Origin: Rostratula benghalensis
Lineage: Eukaryota > Chordata > Aves > Charadriiformes > Rostratulidae
Length of the DNA stretch: 64,000 nt
Direction: 5' to 3'
Assembly (NCBI GenBank): GCA_013399305.1
Contig: VXAI01000088.1
Coordinates: forward strand, 1,184,012 to 1,248,011
The notes under the pieces were generated by a model. It saw only the letters and a list, made by a program, of their open reading frames with translations. It had not been told where the DNA came from and did not search any database. Of this stretch, positions 13,678 to 26,600 are shown piece after piece; the first letter of the stretch is position 1; each line of letters starts with the position of its first letter. The translations under genes were made by a program, and so were the position numbers.

Positions 13678-16600
13678 TATATATAAATACACCATATATC
13701 TAAATACATGGTACTGAATGTTCTTCACTTCACTTAGCACTAACTAATGGTCTACCAATATCCTTGGTTCTCCTAGAACTGGGGCTGGATAAGGTGTTCC
13801 TTTCCTGTCCTGAGCTGCTTGCTCTTTTTCTTTTTCTTGTATGTGTGCTTAATACTGAATTTACTACTTGTACAACTAGTGGGTATTCTCACAGAGTGGA
13901 ATAAAAAAAGTTCTATGCCCTCCTCTAAAAAAGGTCTAAAACTTGATTATAGATAGCTGAATTGCTCCACTTACCTACAGGCAGGAAAGTATAGAGATGA
14001 AAGGGATGCTGGGGCTCAAAGTACAGTAGCCCTTCAGGTTGACTGGTTCCTGCCCCAGGGTGAGATAAGCAGATGTTGACAGTAAATTAAAGCAGAATAA
14101 GGGGTTCTGTCTGCTGGCTAAGGAAAGACCCTAGTGCTGGTTTGCACCAGGGTGCAGCGGAGTGCTCTCTGTTTGGATGGTACCCTTGTCACCCTCTCTG
14201 CTCGAGTTTACTCCCCAATCCTGGCGGGCAGGTAATGGGGGAAGTTGATGACCTAGAATTTGCCACCAGGAAATTTGGGGGACTTCGCTTTCTTTTTTTG
14301 GCACGGTTCTGTCTCCTTTGTGCCATCAGAATGATGGAAAGAAAATACATCAAGTACAGAGACACTCATGAGAATAAGGAAACTGAGGAGGAGGTTGCAA
14401 CAAAAAAGCAGGCAAGGTTTTGAGCTTAACTGTGCAAATTCAGTGCTGGAAGGGAATTCAGGCAATCATCGCAGGCAACCTCCTAAAATAAAGTAAGATC
14501 ACACATAACTTGATGAAGACTTTTTTTGCTGACTCCTAAAAGTTTTGTGTGAAGATGCCTCAGTATTCCTAATGGAGCTGTGGAATTGCTTAACAGCATA
14601 TCCATCTGTTGAAAACTGAACCAATTTGCTTTGATGAGGTCTCTAATTGTCTCTATGCCAGTTTCCCCATCAACAGAATGGTACACTAAACCAGGAGTAT
14701 TTTTAGACTGAATTATTCTATCTTCAAAGTGCTTGAGACTGCATGTTTAAAAAAAAAAAAATTTTTTTTTTAAAAACCTGAATCTGTTTAAATATCATAT
14801 TTGGTGGATTTAGAGGGATAAAAGGGAAGTCCAAACATGACTGATGACTGAATTGACACAGGAATTTTCTCAGTGGTCTTGTGCTTTTTTCAGTGTTAGG
14901 GGTGAAACTGTTCCAGGAGTGAATTTGGGTTAAATAGGGATGGTTCCTCCCTGCCTTCACTGAGGAGGTTGGAAGACACATAATGAATGTCCTATGGGCT
15001 AAGAGATGGTCCTTACCAAAAATATAGAAAAACCATGGAATTGATTTTTCTCTTTCTGTGCTGGGTGGCGTTACGTTACTTAATCTCATTTTTCCTCACC
15101 TCTTCACTAAAGTTTCTTTCCAATATTGATTGTTTTCCAAAAGTGTTGGTTTGGTTGCCTTCAGGTACAGATATAAAGTATGGGACTTGTGCTTTAAACA
15201 CATGAAGTGTTACACAGTGCTGAAAGTATTCTGAAATATTATCTCCCAGGTCTTTCCACTTGCTTTTTGGGGCAAAATGCTAAAGTTAAGGAGGCCTGGA
15301 ACATAACCAAAAAAATGGCTAGTTCGGTGTTTGCAAGACATGGACAACATTAGACATAGACCACTGTATGGTCACATATTGCTCATGATAGCACTTAAAA
15401 AGGTCTTAAAAGGCTGTTTGGTTTCCTATTTCATTCAAGTTCTGAATGCTGAGACTGATAACGGGGAAGCGGCGGTTTGGGGCTTGTTAGGACACGATGT
15501 GCTGCCTCAGCAAGGAATTGAGAAATGACTCTGCAAGAATAGTGAATTATTTGGTAATGGAAGTGAAGGGGACCAAGTGTCCATCCCAGAGCTCAGGTCA
15601 TGGCACTGTAGCACTTGATTGTATCTCATACTGTGCTTTATTATGGAGTGATGGAGGAGTGATGGAGGTCTGTGTATGCACATTTCAGCGCCCCTCACCA
15701 AGGCATACTAAATAAATACAATAAACTCGCCACGGGGAGCATTTTTGTGGTGTGTGACCTGTCTTTCCTTTGAAACATACTTTCCAAATGTGAGATAACT
15801 GGTCAGAATGAGTTCAGGGAATAGCCTATACTGTTGTGATTCTTATGAGCACACATTGAATCATTCCATCAGGCTTGCAAGCCAGCAAGATCATCACCTC
15901 AAATGTACAAAAGGGAAAAAAGGGGGAGAAACCTGAAGTGCCTTGCTCTCCATGGTTGCTATGCCTTGTGCTGGGAAGAGACTGCACTATCGTGGCAGCT
16001 TTGAAATCTGACAGGTAAAAACAGGAGTGGAAAATAGACCATAAATGGGAAGAAATAATGAAGGGAGTGTAACCAGTTGAGTCTTCCTCCCTTTTTAATA
16101 AGACCTGGCATTTCTGCTTTCCAAGGGGAGGCACTCTTCCTTGGCAGAGCTGAACTGAGCAGCTCTGGTCTGGCCGAGTAAATACCTGTGTATTCAGGCT
16201 CTCCTGAGGTTTTCAGGGCTGGCTGATCTGAGTTTTTGTTTTTTCTGGGGCGGGGGGAGGCAGGGGAGAGAAATTAAGACACAAGGCTGGACCTTCTGGT
16301 GCCAAAGGACACAGAAGACAATCTCAGTGTGTGACTTAAGCTTTGCATAGAGATCCTTGCACCTTAATCACCCCCATGCTGCATACCCTGTTTAAAAAAG
16401 CTTTTATGCCTAATGTATGCATAATCTGGTGCCGCTACATAAGGCCTTTAATCAACCAGATGCGAAGTGCTGGGCCTCATGGCCATTTTCTTTGTCTTCT
16501 GTAAACAAACTGACCAGGTGCTATCAAGTCATGATGAGCTGGTTGACAGGCTTTCTGTAGGTGCAATTTCAAAAGTAGCTGTTTATGGATGGATTTGGAA

Positions 16601-18082
16601 TGAAGAATAGGATGCTCTCTAATAGACCAAACTTATCCACCTCACAGGTGTGAATAGCTGCCCACAAGAGAGTTGTTTTAGGGGGTGTTTGCTTTCAAAC
16701 CCAGTGTTACTGGGTTTGTTAGTGGACAAAGTAAGGAGGAAGACACTTCTATGTGTCAGTGGGGAAGGAAAGGGTTTAAAAGACTGCAAAAGCAAAAATT
16801 AAGCTCTTGGGCAAGAGGGGTTTGAAAAAGATAGTGGTGTGGTCCAACCAACAGATCAGGATATGACCTGAAGCAGCTGGATTTCAAAGGGTTTGTTCTT
16901 CCTCGTTAGGAGGAGACTGTTCATATTACTTCCAGAAGTCACCATGAAGCCAGAGACAAAAATCTTTTCCATGCCTCTGGTCTATTAAGGAGGGGTATCA
17001 TTAAACTATCAGATCGATGTCAAAGCTTGTTCCTTGGCAGGCAGATGCACGTTCTGTGCAGGGAAGCAGTATGGGGAAACATACCCTGATGATTGCATGC
17101 TCGTAAACTCTTGAATGAAGAACTAGGGGTTCAAGCCCTCTAGCCCCAGGCACATCCCTTGTAATGATGATAAAATTTTAAGTGCCATCTTTGGTATCAG
17201 GATTTTATGTCTGTAGTAAATAACAAAAAATTGAAATGTCAAATATGGTTTATCATTAGGAAGAGATTTTTTTCTCTCTCTCCCGAAGTTTTACCAGTCT
17301 GTAAGAATCAGCCATGAGAACTTGGAGTTAAGATTTGTTCCAAAGAAACAAAGATCAGTGCATTCCCTTGGCTTCCTTTATTAGCTGAACAGGGTGGGGG
17401 AAGGAAAATAAGCTGTAGCTTAATAGGAAATCAAAACTGGCTTGTGAATGTGTGTCTGCTCTGGCTTATTCATGGCTGTGATACACATGTAAAATATGCT
17501 GGTGGTGCTACTTAATCAAAAAAGCAGCTTGCCAATGCTGTTAAATTACTATTTATTTCCTTTTAATTCCACTGGGTGTGACATTTATGTCCAAATACAT
17601 CTATCATTTTGTTGGACTTTTCGTTAGCCCTACTACAGCCCTGAAAGGTTATTTAAGTTTTTGCATGTGGGAATGACCAGCTGCAGAATTGAAAAGGGTA
17701 CTTTTATATTGTGACCTGACTTGACTTTGCTTTAAAACAACAAGGCTTTTTTGTTTTAAAACAAGTCTATTTCTTTTTGTTTTTTTTTTCTTTTTCAGAA
17801 TAAATGAAACCATATATAATTTTACCCTTTTAAAAGCTCCTTCTTTTCCTTTAAGGGGAAAACATGGCATTTTAATCACTGAGTTTGCCAAAAGTACATG
17901 GTGTCGTGAGTGATGCGATAGGCTCCTCTGAGTAGTTTATGTATGATGTAAAGAGACGATGCAGAGGACATCAGGGAGCGTGCTGGAGTGTGTTTGGATT
18001 ATATCTACTTACATTGCGCTGAAAAAGCCATCAGCGGCATGCCATGGAGTTTAATTAGGCCTGCACAAATTGGTGAATGGGT
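13678..18082. other. Intergenic DNA, no supported gene
   Basis: Non-coding sequence with an A13/T-rich inverted run at 14746-14772 and the A/T-rich, low-GC character of its surroundings. The stretch at about 16310-16570 is less repetitive and rich in TAAT/CATAAT-type motifs, so it could be a conserved non-coding element, but this cannot be judged from one genome. No RNA gene or coding exon was recognised. Confidence 0.55.
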
Positions 18083-18616
18083 CTACAGCTGAGCTGATCT
18101 ACACAAATACGGGACTTTATTGAAACGACTGCGCAGCTGGAGGTAGACGCTGACTGCTTCCCACTCACTTAGACGAGTTGGAGGGAAAAAAACCTCTTTT
18201 TGGCGGGTACAGCTTCCAAAGAGCCCTTTCAAGTAACGGAAATGATGGGATGCGATGAGACGCTCTGGTAGAGTTTTGCATTTGAGAGAGGAGCCCATCA
18301 AGTAATTATCTTCCCTATTGACATACCAGGAGCTGGCAGGAGTAGTGGTGTCACTGGAAATGTTTATCCCCAGATCCTTGAGAAAACGTCGGGGTTTGGC
18401 TCCCACGCCAGTGGGAATTGGGCGAGTTAGTAACACCCTCCTTTCGGAAAGGTCTTCCCGATTTAGATTAACGACGCGTTTGACAATCTCCCTACAGCTA
18501 CCGGTTCCTCTGCGGTAGGAAGCAATGGGGTGAGCTGCGGGGCCAGAGCTGAAGTCCCAGTGAAGACTCATCCTGGCTGATGTTTCTCCAGAGGAGCTTG
18601 GGCTCCTGCTTGACAA
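18083..18616 (-). other. Unrecognised 177-codon open frame in CpG-raised patch
   Basis: An uninterrupted minus-strand frame runs from ATG at 18616 to a stop at 18083. A second in-frame ATG lies 15 codons in. The predicted product is basic and rich in Ser, Arg and Leu, with no signal peptide, membrane segment, zinc-binding pattern or family motif that I recognise. The DNA under it (especially 18360-18600) has about a dozen CpG dinucleotides in 240 bp, clearly more than its neighbours. An AATAAA lies inside the last few codons (near 18120, minus strand), so a transcript using it would end before the stop codon. Alternatives are a chance open frame in GC-richer DNA, a lncRNA exon, or an unmethylated regulatory element. 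It is about 4.7 kb beyond the last coding exon of TMEM167A, on the same strand. I do not claim it is a protein-coding gene. Confidence 0.2.
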
Positions 18617-21600
18617 ACAGCCAACCAGAAGGGAGCACTCCCAGCTGCAGGTTACTCACTGAGGACTACCTGCTGCCTATTAACCCACAAACAGGTCATG
18701 TAACACCAGGAAAAAGCTGTCTGGAGATATATTATATCTTGTCAGGCATTGATTGTCGGAGCAAAATAGATGTGCCTTTGGGCTCACAAGCCCTTCAGGT
18801 TTGGAAGAAGAGTTGACAAACTGAAAGCTGAGTAGTAGGTTAGTTCTTTGTGTGAGATTTGTCATTTTGGAGCCGAATAAGATCTTCCCTGTCCAAAAGC
18901 ATGTATTTTTTTCCAACTGTCAGCAGCTCCCCTGGAATGACTGAATTTCTCCACACATTTTGCCTCGCTTATGACCTCAGGGCATCATGAAAAAATATTA
19001 TTTATAAAATATATTAACTGTAGTCAAGCAAACAATTCAGGCTGCATGGTCAAAACCTTTTTTTTTTCAGTATGTAGATGTATCTTCCATACCCACCATG
19101 CTGATTACATTGCATTAAGTGTGCTAAAGGACAACTACATTTTTAGCTAACCAAGAGCCATCAAATACATGTGGAACCTATACGGGCCGCGTAATGTATG
19201 TTGAAAGCACTCATCAGCTGTGCCCGGAATGACTAACAATGTTCAAACAGAAGCAGAGAAAAGGCAGTAAAAAAAAAAGTCTGTAAAACCATCCTGCATT
19301 GGGAAAGTTATGACTAGATAATGTAAAGTTGCTGCATGAAGGTGAAAAGTAGGTTTAGATCACATTTTCTAATATGAAAAGTAGGTTTAGATCACATTTT
19401 CCTGGCTTCTGGTGGTTTTTACCAAGGTCAGCATTTTAATCTATTAAGAAGATGTTGGGCATTTTTTCTGTTAGTTTTCTTTTCACTTGGTTTTCTTTGT
19501 GTTTTATTTTCTTTCTCCAGAGAGCATTTCTGGTATGAAAGGGAGAAGGGGAAAGGATTCAGGAGATCATGGTAAGCCTTTCTAAGCGCTATATGCTAGG
19601 CTCTCCCACCGATGTCCATGGGGTGGGACAGGAGACATTGTGCTTCCATCATCCTTACTGGCACACTGAGAACAATGAAAAGGGTGGTTTTTAACTGCGA
19701 GCAGTTACCAGTGATCCAGGCATGTTTTGGCAGGGGGTGGTGGTGGTGTCAGTGGTGGGAAAACACCAGTCACAGTGCTGGAAGTGACAGTAATCCTCAC
19801 TGGATTTCTAATTGCCCACCGCAAAATGGTGCGTTTAATGCTTTGCTTTGATTCTAGGGGCTGCAGGGAATGACTGCAGGTCACTTTGTCTGTGAATAAT
19901 AGGTTGTCTTCACTGGCAACATGGAATGTTCACATTTGGTGAACGAAAGGAAAGAGTAAAAAAGCCTCAAAGCGCTAACAGAGTAATTATTTCCTCTACC
20001 CCACTGCAACTTCACGCCTTGGTGACAGTGTATTTCCACTGCTCACTGGCTGTGGTTAACGAGGTAGAAAGGGCATTCACAGAACAATAACATTGTTCCA
20101 GGAATATGAAATCCTTGGACTCCACTTCTTCTTTCCTCCTCCACTAGCCCTGTCTGCTCCTGTGCTTATCAGTCTCTCCAGAACATCAGACCTTGAGGGT
20201 GATCCCATCTCTTACTCATGCTTTACTCATTTCCCAACATGGCTATTACTGCTTTTCAATCTAGTCTTCCTAAATCCCCGCTTTGAATTTGAGGTCATTT
20301 AGAGTGCAGATGTGGATGAAAGTTAATACAAAGTTAATCCATAGCAAGTACATGCAAGGGTATAAACAAAGAGCAACACATCCTGTTTCAGGTTTCACCG
20401 CATTATGATTAGTTACGTAGTAAAGCAGCAAATTTGGATTTGCATACAGCAAACACATTGCCACATTTTGTTCCCAGATTGCAAATTCGTGCCATTTTCG
20501 CTAATTTTGGTTTGGTATACTTTTAGGGAAGCAGTAGCACTACAGCTATTCCACGGGTGCTCAAGCAGGGTGAGGGCTGGAAGCTGGACTCCTGCTCTTG
20601 CCCGTGCCTCTGTCGGCCCACAGGTCAGCTCAGGAACGTCTCTCATGAGCCAGAGTCACAAACACGAAACTCTGTGGGGAGAGCACATCCCCCCAGCACA
20701 AGACATGGGGCCCATACCTGTTTCCTTCTGCCCGTGCAGCTGTTAGGAGGGAGAACACTTGAGTTGCACAATCTTCATACAAGGTACGCTGCTTTACTGG
20801 AAAATGTTTTTCCGTAATCCCGCATTCTCGCCGTTGCCTCATCAGTGGGGAGAAACAGAGGCAACCCCTCCTGTGACCTGCACTTCAAACCACAGCCTAC
20901 CTCACCCTCACCTTCCACGCAGTGTGTGCAACAGGCACAGACGGGGAAGCTGTCGGATGCTGCAGCCACCGTCCGTGATGTTGTCTAGGTAGAAAGATGA
21001 AGTCCCAACGTGCAATTACCTTCTCTACAGCCGTAGGCACAACTATAGGGTATTTAATCACTATTCTGTTCACTCCCTGTGCACCTTCCAGCACCTCTGC
21101 ACAGGATAAGGTGCACAGACATCCTGCGTCTGTAGGCTCCTGTGTTTCAGCCAGAAATTGCTGCTGCTGCCTCCTCAGCCACCTGTGATAGCCTTTATCT
21201 ACTCTGTCAATTTATGTCAAATCTTAATTGTGTTACCTGCTATTTTAGGCTGCTTCGGCACCTAAATCATATGGTAAGTAAGCATTTCAGTTTTCTGCTC
21301 AGTCTAGGGCTCAGAGCAAAGGCTGAGTGCAAGAAAAGACTATTTTCCCCTGTCACCTTTTCTGGTAGAGCTCTACTGGAACTTATTCCCCTTTGAAAAT
21401 GACAGAGCTGAAGCTGAGAGTTTAAGGGTGGCTTGTGGTAAAGGTTTACCAAGTGTGTGTGCCCAAAGCTGTCCTCCCCTCTTCCTTGCCACAGCATTTA
21501 TACCTTGGTCACATATCAAGGTAATCTTACTGGTTTCTCGTGTCTCTTTTGCGTGAGACAAAGAAAAACTGGCTTTAAGATTTTATTCTTTAAGATTTCT

Positions 21601-22809
21601 ATTCATGGGAAAACAGTATTTTCTTCATGTCTTACTGAAAGAGATGAGGTATCGACCTCTTCAGAGCCAAAACTTTGAAAAACAAAGAACTCATCCCGAG
21701 GCAAACACCTGTCTAAAGCAATCACTTCAGATCAACTGAAGTTTGTCATAGTTTAAAAGATCCTGTTTTCAGACACTTCTACTGGAGGCATGTGTTGAGC
21801 GGCCCCGCCACAGAGGACCCTCATCCCTGCCTACAACCGTTTCCAACACACGGATACAACCTGCTGCTGCTGAGAAACGTGCCATTCAGGCTGCTGCTGG
21901 AGTAGCAGGGCTGAGCAGCCAGGCAGATAGCACAGGTCGTATAAAGAGGAACTAGCAAGTACCCACCAATGACCTGCATTCAGAAGAAAATGAAGAACCG
22001 ACGTGTAAGAAAAAATATTAAAGCTTGAACAACAAATGCTATGCCCCAAGAGGCGTGTTTGTCCCACCTTCTTCAGCAACAAAATGCTGTGGACAGGAGA
22101 GGCTCTGGCAATACAATGCCTTCCTGTTTTCAGATTCCCAGAACTAAAAATTTTCTTGGGTTTGTTTCACTGGTTTTCCTAGTCACAGCCAACTAGAACA
22201 AAAAATTATTAAGAACTACTCTAGTAACTATAACAGCTCTGGACGGATGCGTCATGTGCGAATATCACACCAACACCATAATTCATAATAAAGGCCCGTA
22301 AATATAAAACATTATCACATGATTCTTTGCATATGTTGAACAGGTATCCACCCAACAGTCAAAACCCAAGATTCCTTAGGAATTTCCCTTCCCCCAGTCT
22401 AGGCATAGCACCTTTGAAATCCAGAAGTTAGTTACTTTGATGCTATGTTTGCAGCAGCAGCATCCACATTTAAAATTAGAGAAATAGGTTTTGCCTCTGC
22501 CCACATCTCCCGCGCAGATTAAGGCTTCTATGTGTGCAAATACAGTCATCACTGCACAGCTCTGTACTCCTCTGAATCTGCCTGGGTCACAGCCAGGGGT
22601 ATTTATTTGGCCTAAACTGGAGATACCTATTTTTCCTAGCTCCAGGTTACAGAAAAGTTTTGGATGAGTATTTCTGAAGGTGATTTAGACATGCAGGTAT
22701 ATGTGAGATAACACAAAAATAGTAACTAATAATCGCTTTTTTTTTTTTTCTAAACGCAGGGTAATCTGGATCTATGAAACAAGTTTTTTTTTCAAACAGT
22801 AATGACAAC
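18617..22809. other. Intergenic DNA between open frame and TMEM167A 3' end
   Basis: Mixed unique sequence with a short tandem duplication near 19.35 kb and moderately GC-rich stretches at 20.55-21.15 kb and 21.8-22.0 kb. Open frames here are under 115 codons, overlap each other on both strands, and show no family signature. The right end could be extra 3' UTR of TMEM167A if a distal poly(A) signal is used, for example the minus-strand AATAAA at 22607-22602. Confidence 0.5.
19343..19401. repeat. 27-bp direct duplication, period 32 bp
   Basis: The 27-bp segment from 19343 to 19369 (starting TGAAAAGTAGGTTTAGATCA) recurs without mismatch at 19375-19401, separated by five bases. The identity of the copies points to a recent local duplication. 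Confidence 0.93.
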
Positions 22810-23607
22810 AGTTATGTACCTTTCAGTGTGTTTTATTGCCAGCTTAGCTCATGTTGATCACAGACCACTTCAGAACAACAAAAAGTGCTGTTGACCTAGA
22901 TCTCTAAAAATGAATACATACAGTATTTTACACAGAGCAGTACAAGTTCTCAAATCCCACACCTGTGCCATCTCAGCAACTGGTCAGACACTGCTGCAAG
23001 TATGGTCCCGGCCTTTATTCATACCTTAACAGTAAAAATATTGATAAATTATTTGAGGAATTACCAGTTTAGAAAACAAAAGCTGAGTGTAACTTGTGCC
23101 AGAGGTCGTATTTTTAGTATGTATGTATAGTTATCACAAAATGAAAGAGTAAGAATTGAAAATACTTTCATAAACGTATCCTAGAGTCACAATGTGCTTT
23201 ATTTTTACAAGTGGCCATATTGTTATTGCTGGATTTATCACTATTAATTAAATAGGTTATCAAACAAAAGTATTAAAAGCTCTTTCAACTGCTGGGCATA
23301 AAAAACCAAGCTCCCCTGGAACCCAGATACGCTGCAGACACCCTTTCAAGAGTTACATCAGGAGTGTCAGTACTGACTTGACGTTAGTAAGTGTGTCACC
23401 TGGAGCTGGTTACTTTTACTTTATGATGGCTAGTATCGCAGGTGATGGTCTGTTTGCAGGAGTGGGGGGTTGTTCACTGAGAGACAGGCCACCCGACAGG
23501 CCAGAGGAGACTACTTGATGATGACACTTTCCCATCTCTCTTCCTGCCACTAAGTTCTTCCATGCTCTGCTGTTTGGTAGTGGCGTGCAGGTGACACTCT
23601 CCAGTCG
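22810..23607 (-). other. TMEM167A: Probable TMEM167A 3' untranslated region
   Basis: This is the sequence immediately after the TMEM167A stop codon on the minus strand, up to the chosen candidate poly(A) signal. It contains several AATAAA hexamers, so alternative 3' ends are likely. The extent is inferred from hexamer positions only; there is no transcript evidence. Confidence 0.45.
22832..22837 (-). terminator. TMEM167A: Candidate poly(A) signal of TMEM167A
   Basis: TTTATT on the plus strand gives AATAAA on the minus strand, about 770 nt after the TMEM167A stop codon. The following minus-strand sequence (about 22815-22790) is U/GU-rich (TGTTGTCATTACTGTTTG), as expected downstream of a cleavage site. 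Other minus-strand AATAAA hexamers at 23203-23198, 23019-23014 and 22607-22602 are alternatives, so the true end is uncertain. Confidence 0.35.
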
Positions 23608-23678
23608 CTACTGTACAAAGAGAATGCTGAAGGCCATCACGACACAGCACACTGCCACGTAGGGGCTCTTCCGCTCAC
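23608..23678 (-). CDS. TMEM167A: TMEM167A coding exon 4 (last)
   Basis: It follows the minus-strand acceptor CCCCCCTCTTCTCAG and completes a split Gly codon (G|GT). It then reads [22 protein letters not shown] and TAG. It carries the second membrane segment and the short C-terminal tail. The exon opens with GTGAGC, itself a good 5' splice-site match directly after the acceptor. Confidence 0.97.
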
Positions 23679-26600
23679 CTGAGAAGAGGGGGGGGAAAAA
23701 AAATAATTTCCAAACAACAATTCAGTCATGACTACACAGATCTAGGCTGCTCCTAGCCTAAGATGGTAATTAGCCAATTGCACATGCAAATTAGTATTTC
23801 TAGCTGGAGAAATGCTATTCCAGCCACAGCTCTGCATTGAGAAAGAACACCCACAGGAGAGGGAAAACAAAGATGTAGGATAAGAGATATTGCTACATAA
23901 AGACATAGTTGGAGTTGTTTTCTTGAAGCAGAGGTCAGTGGGTCAGTGTAAGGACTTCTACAATAGTATAAGCCGAGATTCAGTTTCCAGGAAAACATTT
24001 TACAAAAAATACCCCAAACAAATATTGCTGCTATCTCTAAGTGCCAAAGAGGCAGGCACTGGAAAGCTGATCAAGACACCAAATCTTTCACTGGCTGTGT
24101 TCCCAGCTCTGGCTAAAGGGTATCACTGCTCAAAAGCTGTTCCATGTCAGCAGAGGTGTACCTCAATGCTGTCTGGCTCTGACAGCTGCCACATGAAGCC
24201 TGCATCCTCTATGCCTCCTAACTGGCTGGGGAGCTCACAACAGCCCAGGCGTAGCCAGATGCCTGCCTTTTTTCTTCATTGGAGAGACACAGAATTGTTT
24301 GCATGTGGAGAGGGTCTGGTCCACAGATTTTTAGGTTAGTGATAAAAATGGTCAACACATTACAGAAGTTGTGCAGACAACTCTATTTCTGGACTCTTTT
24401 GCGTTTGTGCTACAGTTTCCCAGGGCAGACCATGCATGAAAATTAAGTTTACTCCAATAACAGACATACTTGGTGGCAAAGCCAATCAAGAAAGATCTAT
24501 TCCCACCCATTTGCTTGCAAATGAAACGTTGCAGACACCTCTTGTTCACCAAATTAAGAAAAAAAGTGATTCTTGGGTAAGGAAGTGTACCACAAGCAGG
24601 GGAATATTAGTAATGTTAATCAGACTGCTATCTATTTAGTTGCTTCCTCCACTTAATTAGCTAGGCATTTTTTCTCTTCTAGTGAAGCATTACTCTTCAT
24701 GAATCCACTAACATCTCCCTAGAGAGCAGAGTCCCCTACACTGCATGGTAATTCCACAACTGTCAAGGAAGTGTTAACAGAGCAATGACCCTTCAACGTG
24801 AGAAGATTATGCCTCTGAACGCAAAAAACTAGGAGAGCTGGAGCTCTTTGCTTTAAACAAACAAACTTCAATTTCCTTTTGCTGTGCGAGGTCTTTTGTC
24901 TTACTATAAACCATCTTTTCTAGGGGACAGTTTTCAGAAGAATATTAAACAACAACAACAAAAAAGGCTCTTTTACTAGCAGGACTTTCAGATACAGGAG
25001 GAACAAACTTTCCACGGCAAAAGAAAAATAGAATACTTGTAGTGACACCTCCCATAAGCAGGAATGCCTGCCACAGTGACAGTACAAGATGTTGTCATGA
25101 TCTGGCATATATTTAATTAAACTTCAAATAACTGAATGAATTAATGTCTGCAGTTTCACATCTGTTTAAAATAAATTTTTTGAGGAAGTCCACCTCCTAG
25201 AGTTTAGAGTATTACAATTTTCATATGGGTTATACTTTCCTGCTCTTAATTTTCATAAAAGAGAAATCACCATGTGGCAGGATTAAACATAATTTTGCAC
25301 AACTTTGTAAATATGTAACCACTTGCTGGTTATTAAAATCTTATGCACATGTGAAAAGGTTGTTCAAACATACTGGGCAAGTTAAATGTAAAGGAAGCCA
25401 GCAGGCATTTTCATTTTTGAAAGCCTACACTTTCTACACGCCTTTGTGATTAACAAAAATAAAATGGCAGGAATCATCTTCAAAGCCCTTTTCCCACACT
25501 GAGGACATGGCACCAATACATAAGGAAAAGTACAGCAGGAACGATGAAATGCTGCCTTCTCATCTCTCGGTCTGAAAGAAAGTCAAACTGGACTATGCAA
25601 GAAGTAGAAAAGAAGTTGGTGTTTTACACAAAAAAGAGAAAAGGAAGCAGTTCAGTACAGGGCACAGGGGCACATGCATTGCCTAGGATGCAGCAAATGC
25701 AAACAGGTTAATGCTGCCACATGATGGGAAAGCAAGACTACGTTCCTGATCAACTGCAGATTTTAACTTTATCAAGTTGACAGGCACCTCTCAAAACCTC
25801 TTGTGCACTCCTTCAAACTGTTTGCTGCGCATAGCTAATAGAAAAAATATGCACTTACTTAACTAAAAAGAAGGCAGCAAGGTAAGGTGCTCTGTTCAAC
25901 CTTGAACAAACTTTAATGCAGCTGAATTTTTACATTTGTCTTTGCTGGTATAGCTCAAAATTTATTTCTGACAGCTGCCACCTTGCCATTATCTTTCAAT
26001 TACAATACTAAAATTGGTTCTGTAATGTCTATTATCTAAATAGGACAATCTCTGCAATCATTTTAACAACAGGTCTTCACAAAAAAATGTTTTTTGCATC
26101 AATGGCTTTTGACATACTAAAAAAAATAATAATGTATGTCATGTCCCTTTCAAAGCCTGAGAATGCAGAAAAGGGAACCATACATTTTTCCTTTAGGTTC
26201 AATGACAAGTAGGAAGACCTAGAATTACAAGTTCAATGTTTCTGCTCTGCATTAACAATGCAATTTGAAGAACACTGTTTTGATGATGGATTTGTAATTT
26301 TTTAACATTCTTGCCTATACCTTAATGCTAAGTCTGAACTTAGCCTAAGTGAACTTACACTGCATATTCCCATTTCCTTCCCAAAATAAACTCAGAAAAA
26401 GGATTAAAATAAACATAAACATAAATATCAATGTTATGGCAAACGTCTAAAACCAGATAAACTCATCAGCTGGCATACAAATGACACCATCAGCTTTGTG
26501 TAATGTAGAAGTTCAGTGAATATTGTCAGTAGTCCATTAAAATTTCAAATAGACAGCAGTTTAAGGAATCCCTGATTTCTTTGTATGTTAGTAAGAAATG

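Noticed and set aside
23890..24339. 149-codon plus-strand open frame in TMEM167A intron 3
   Set aside because: It is antisense to the intron of a well-supported gene, with no recognisable family or splice context.
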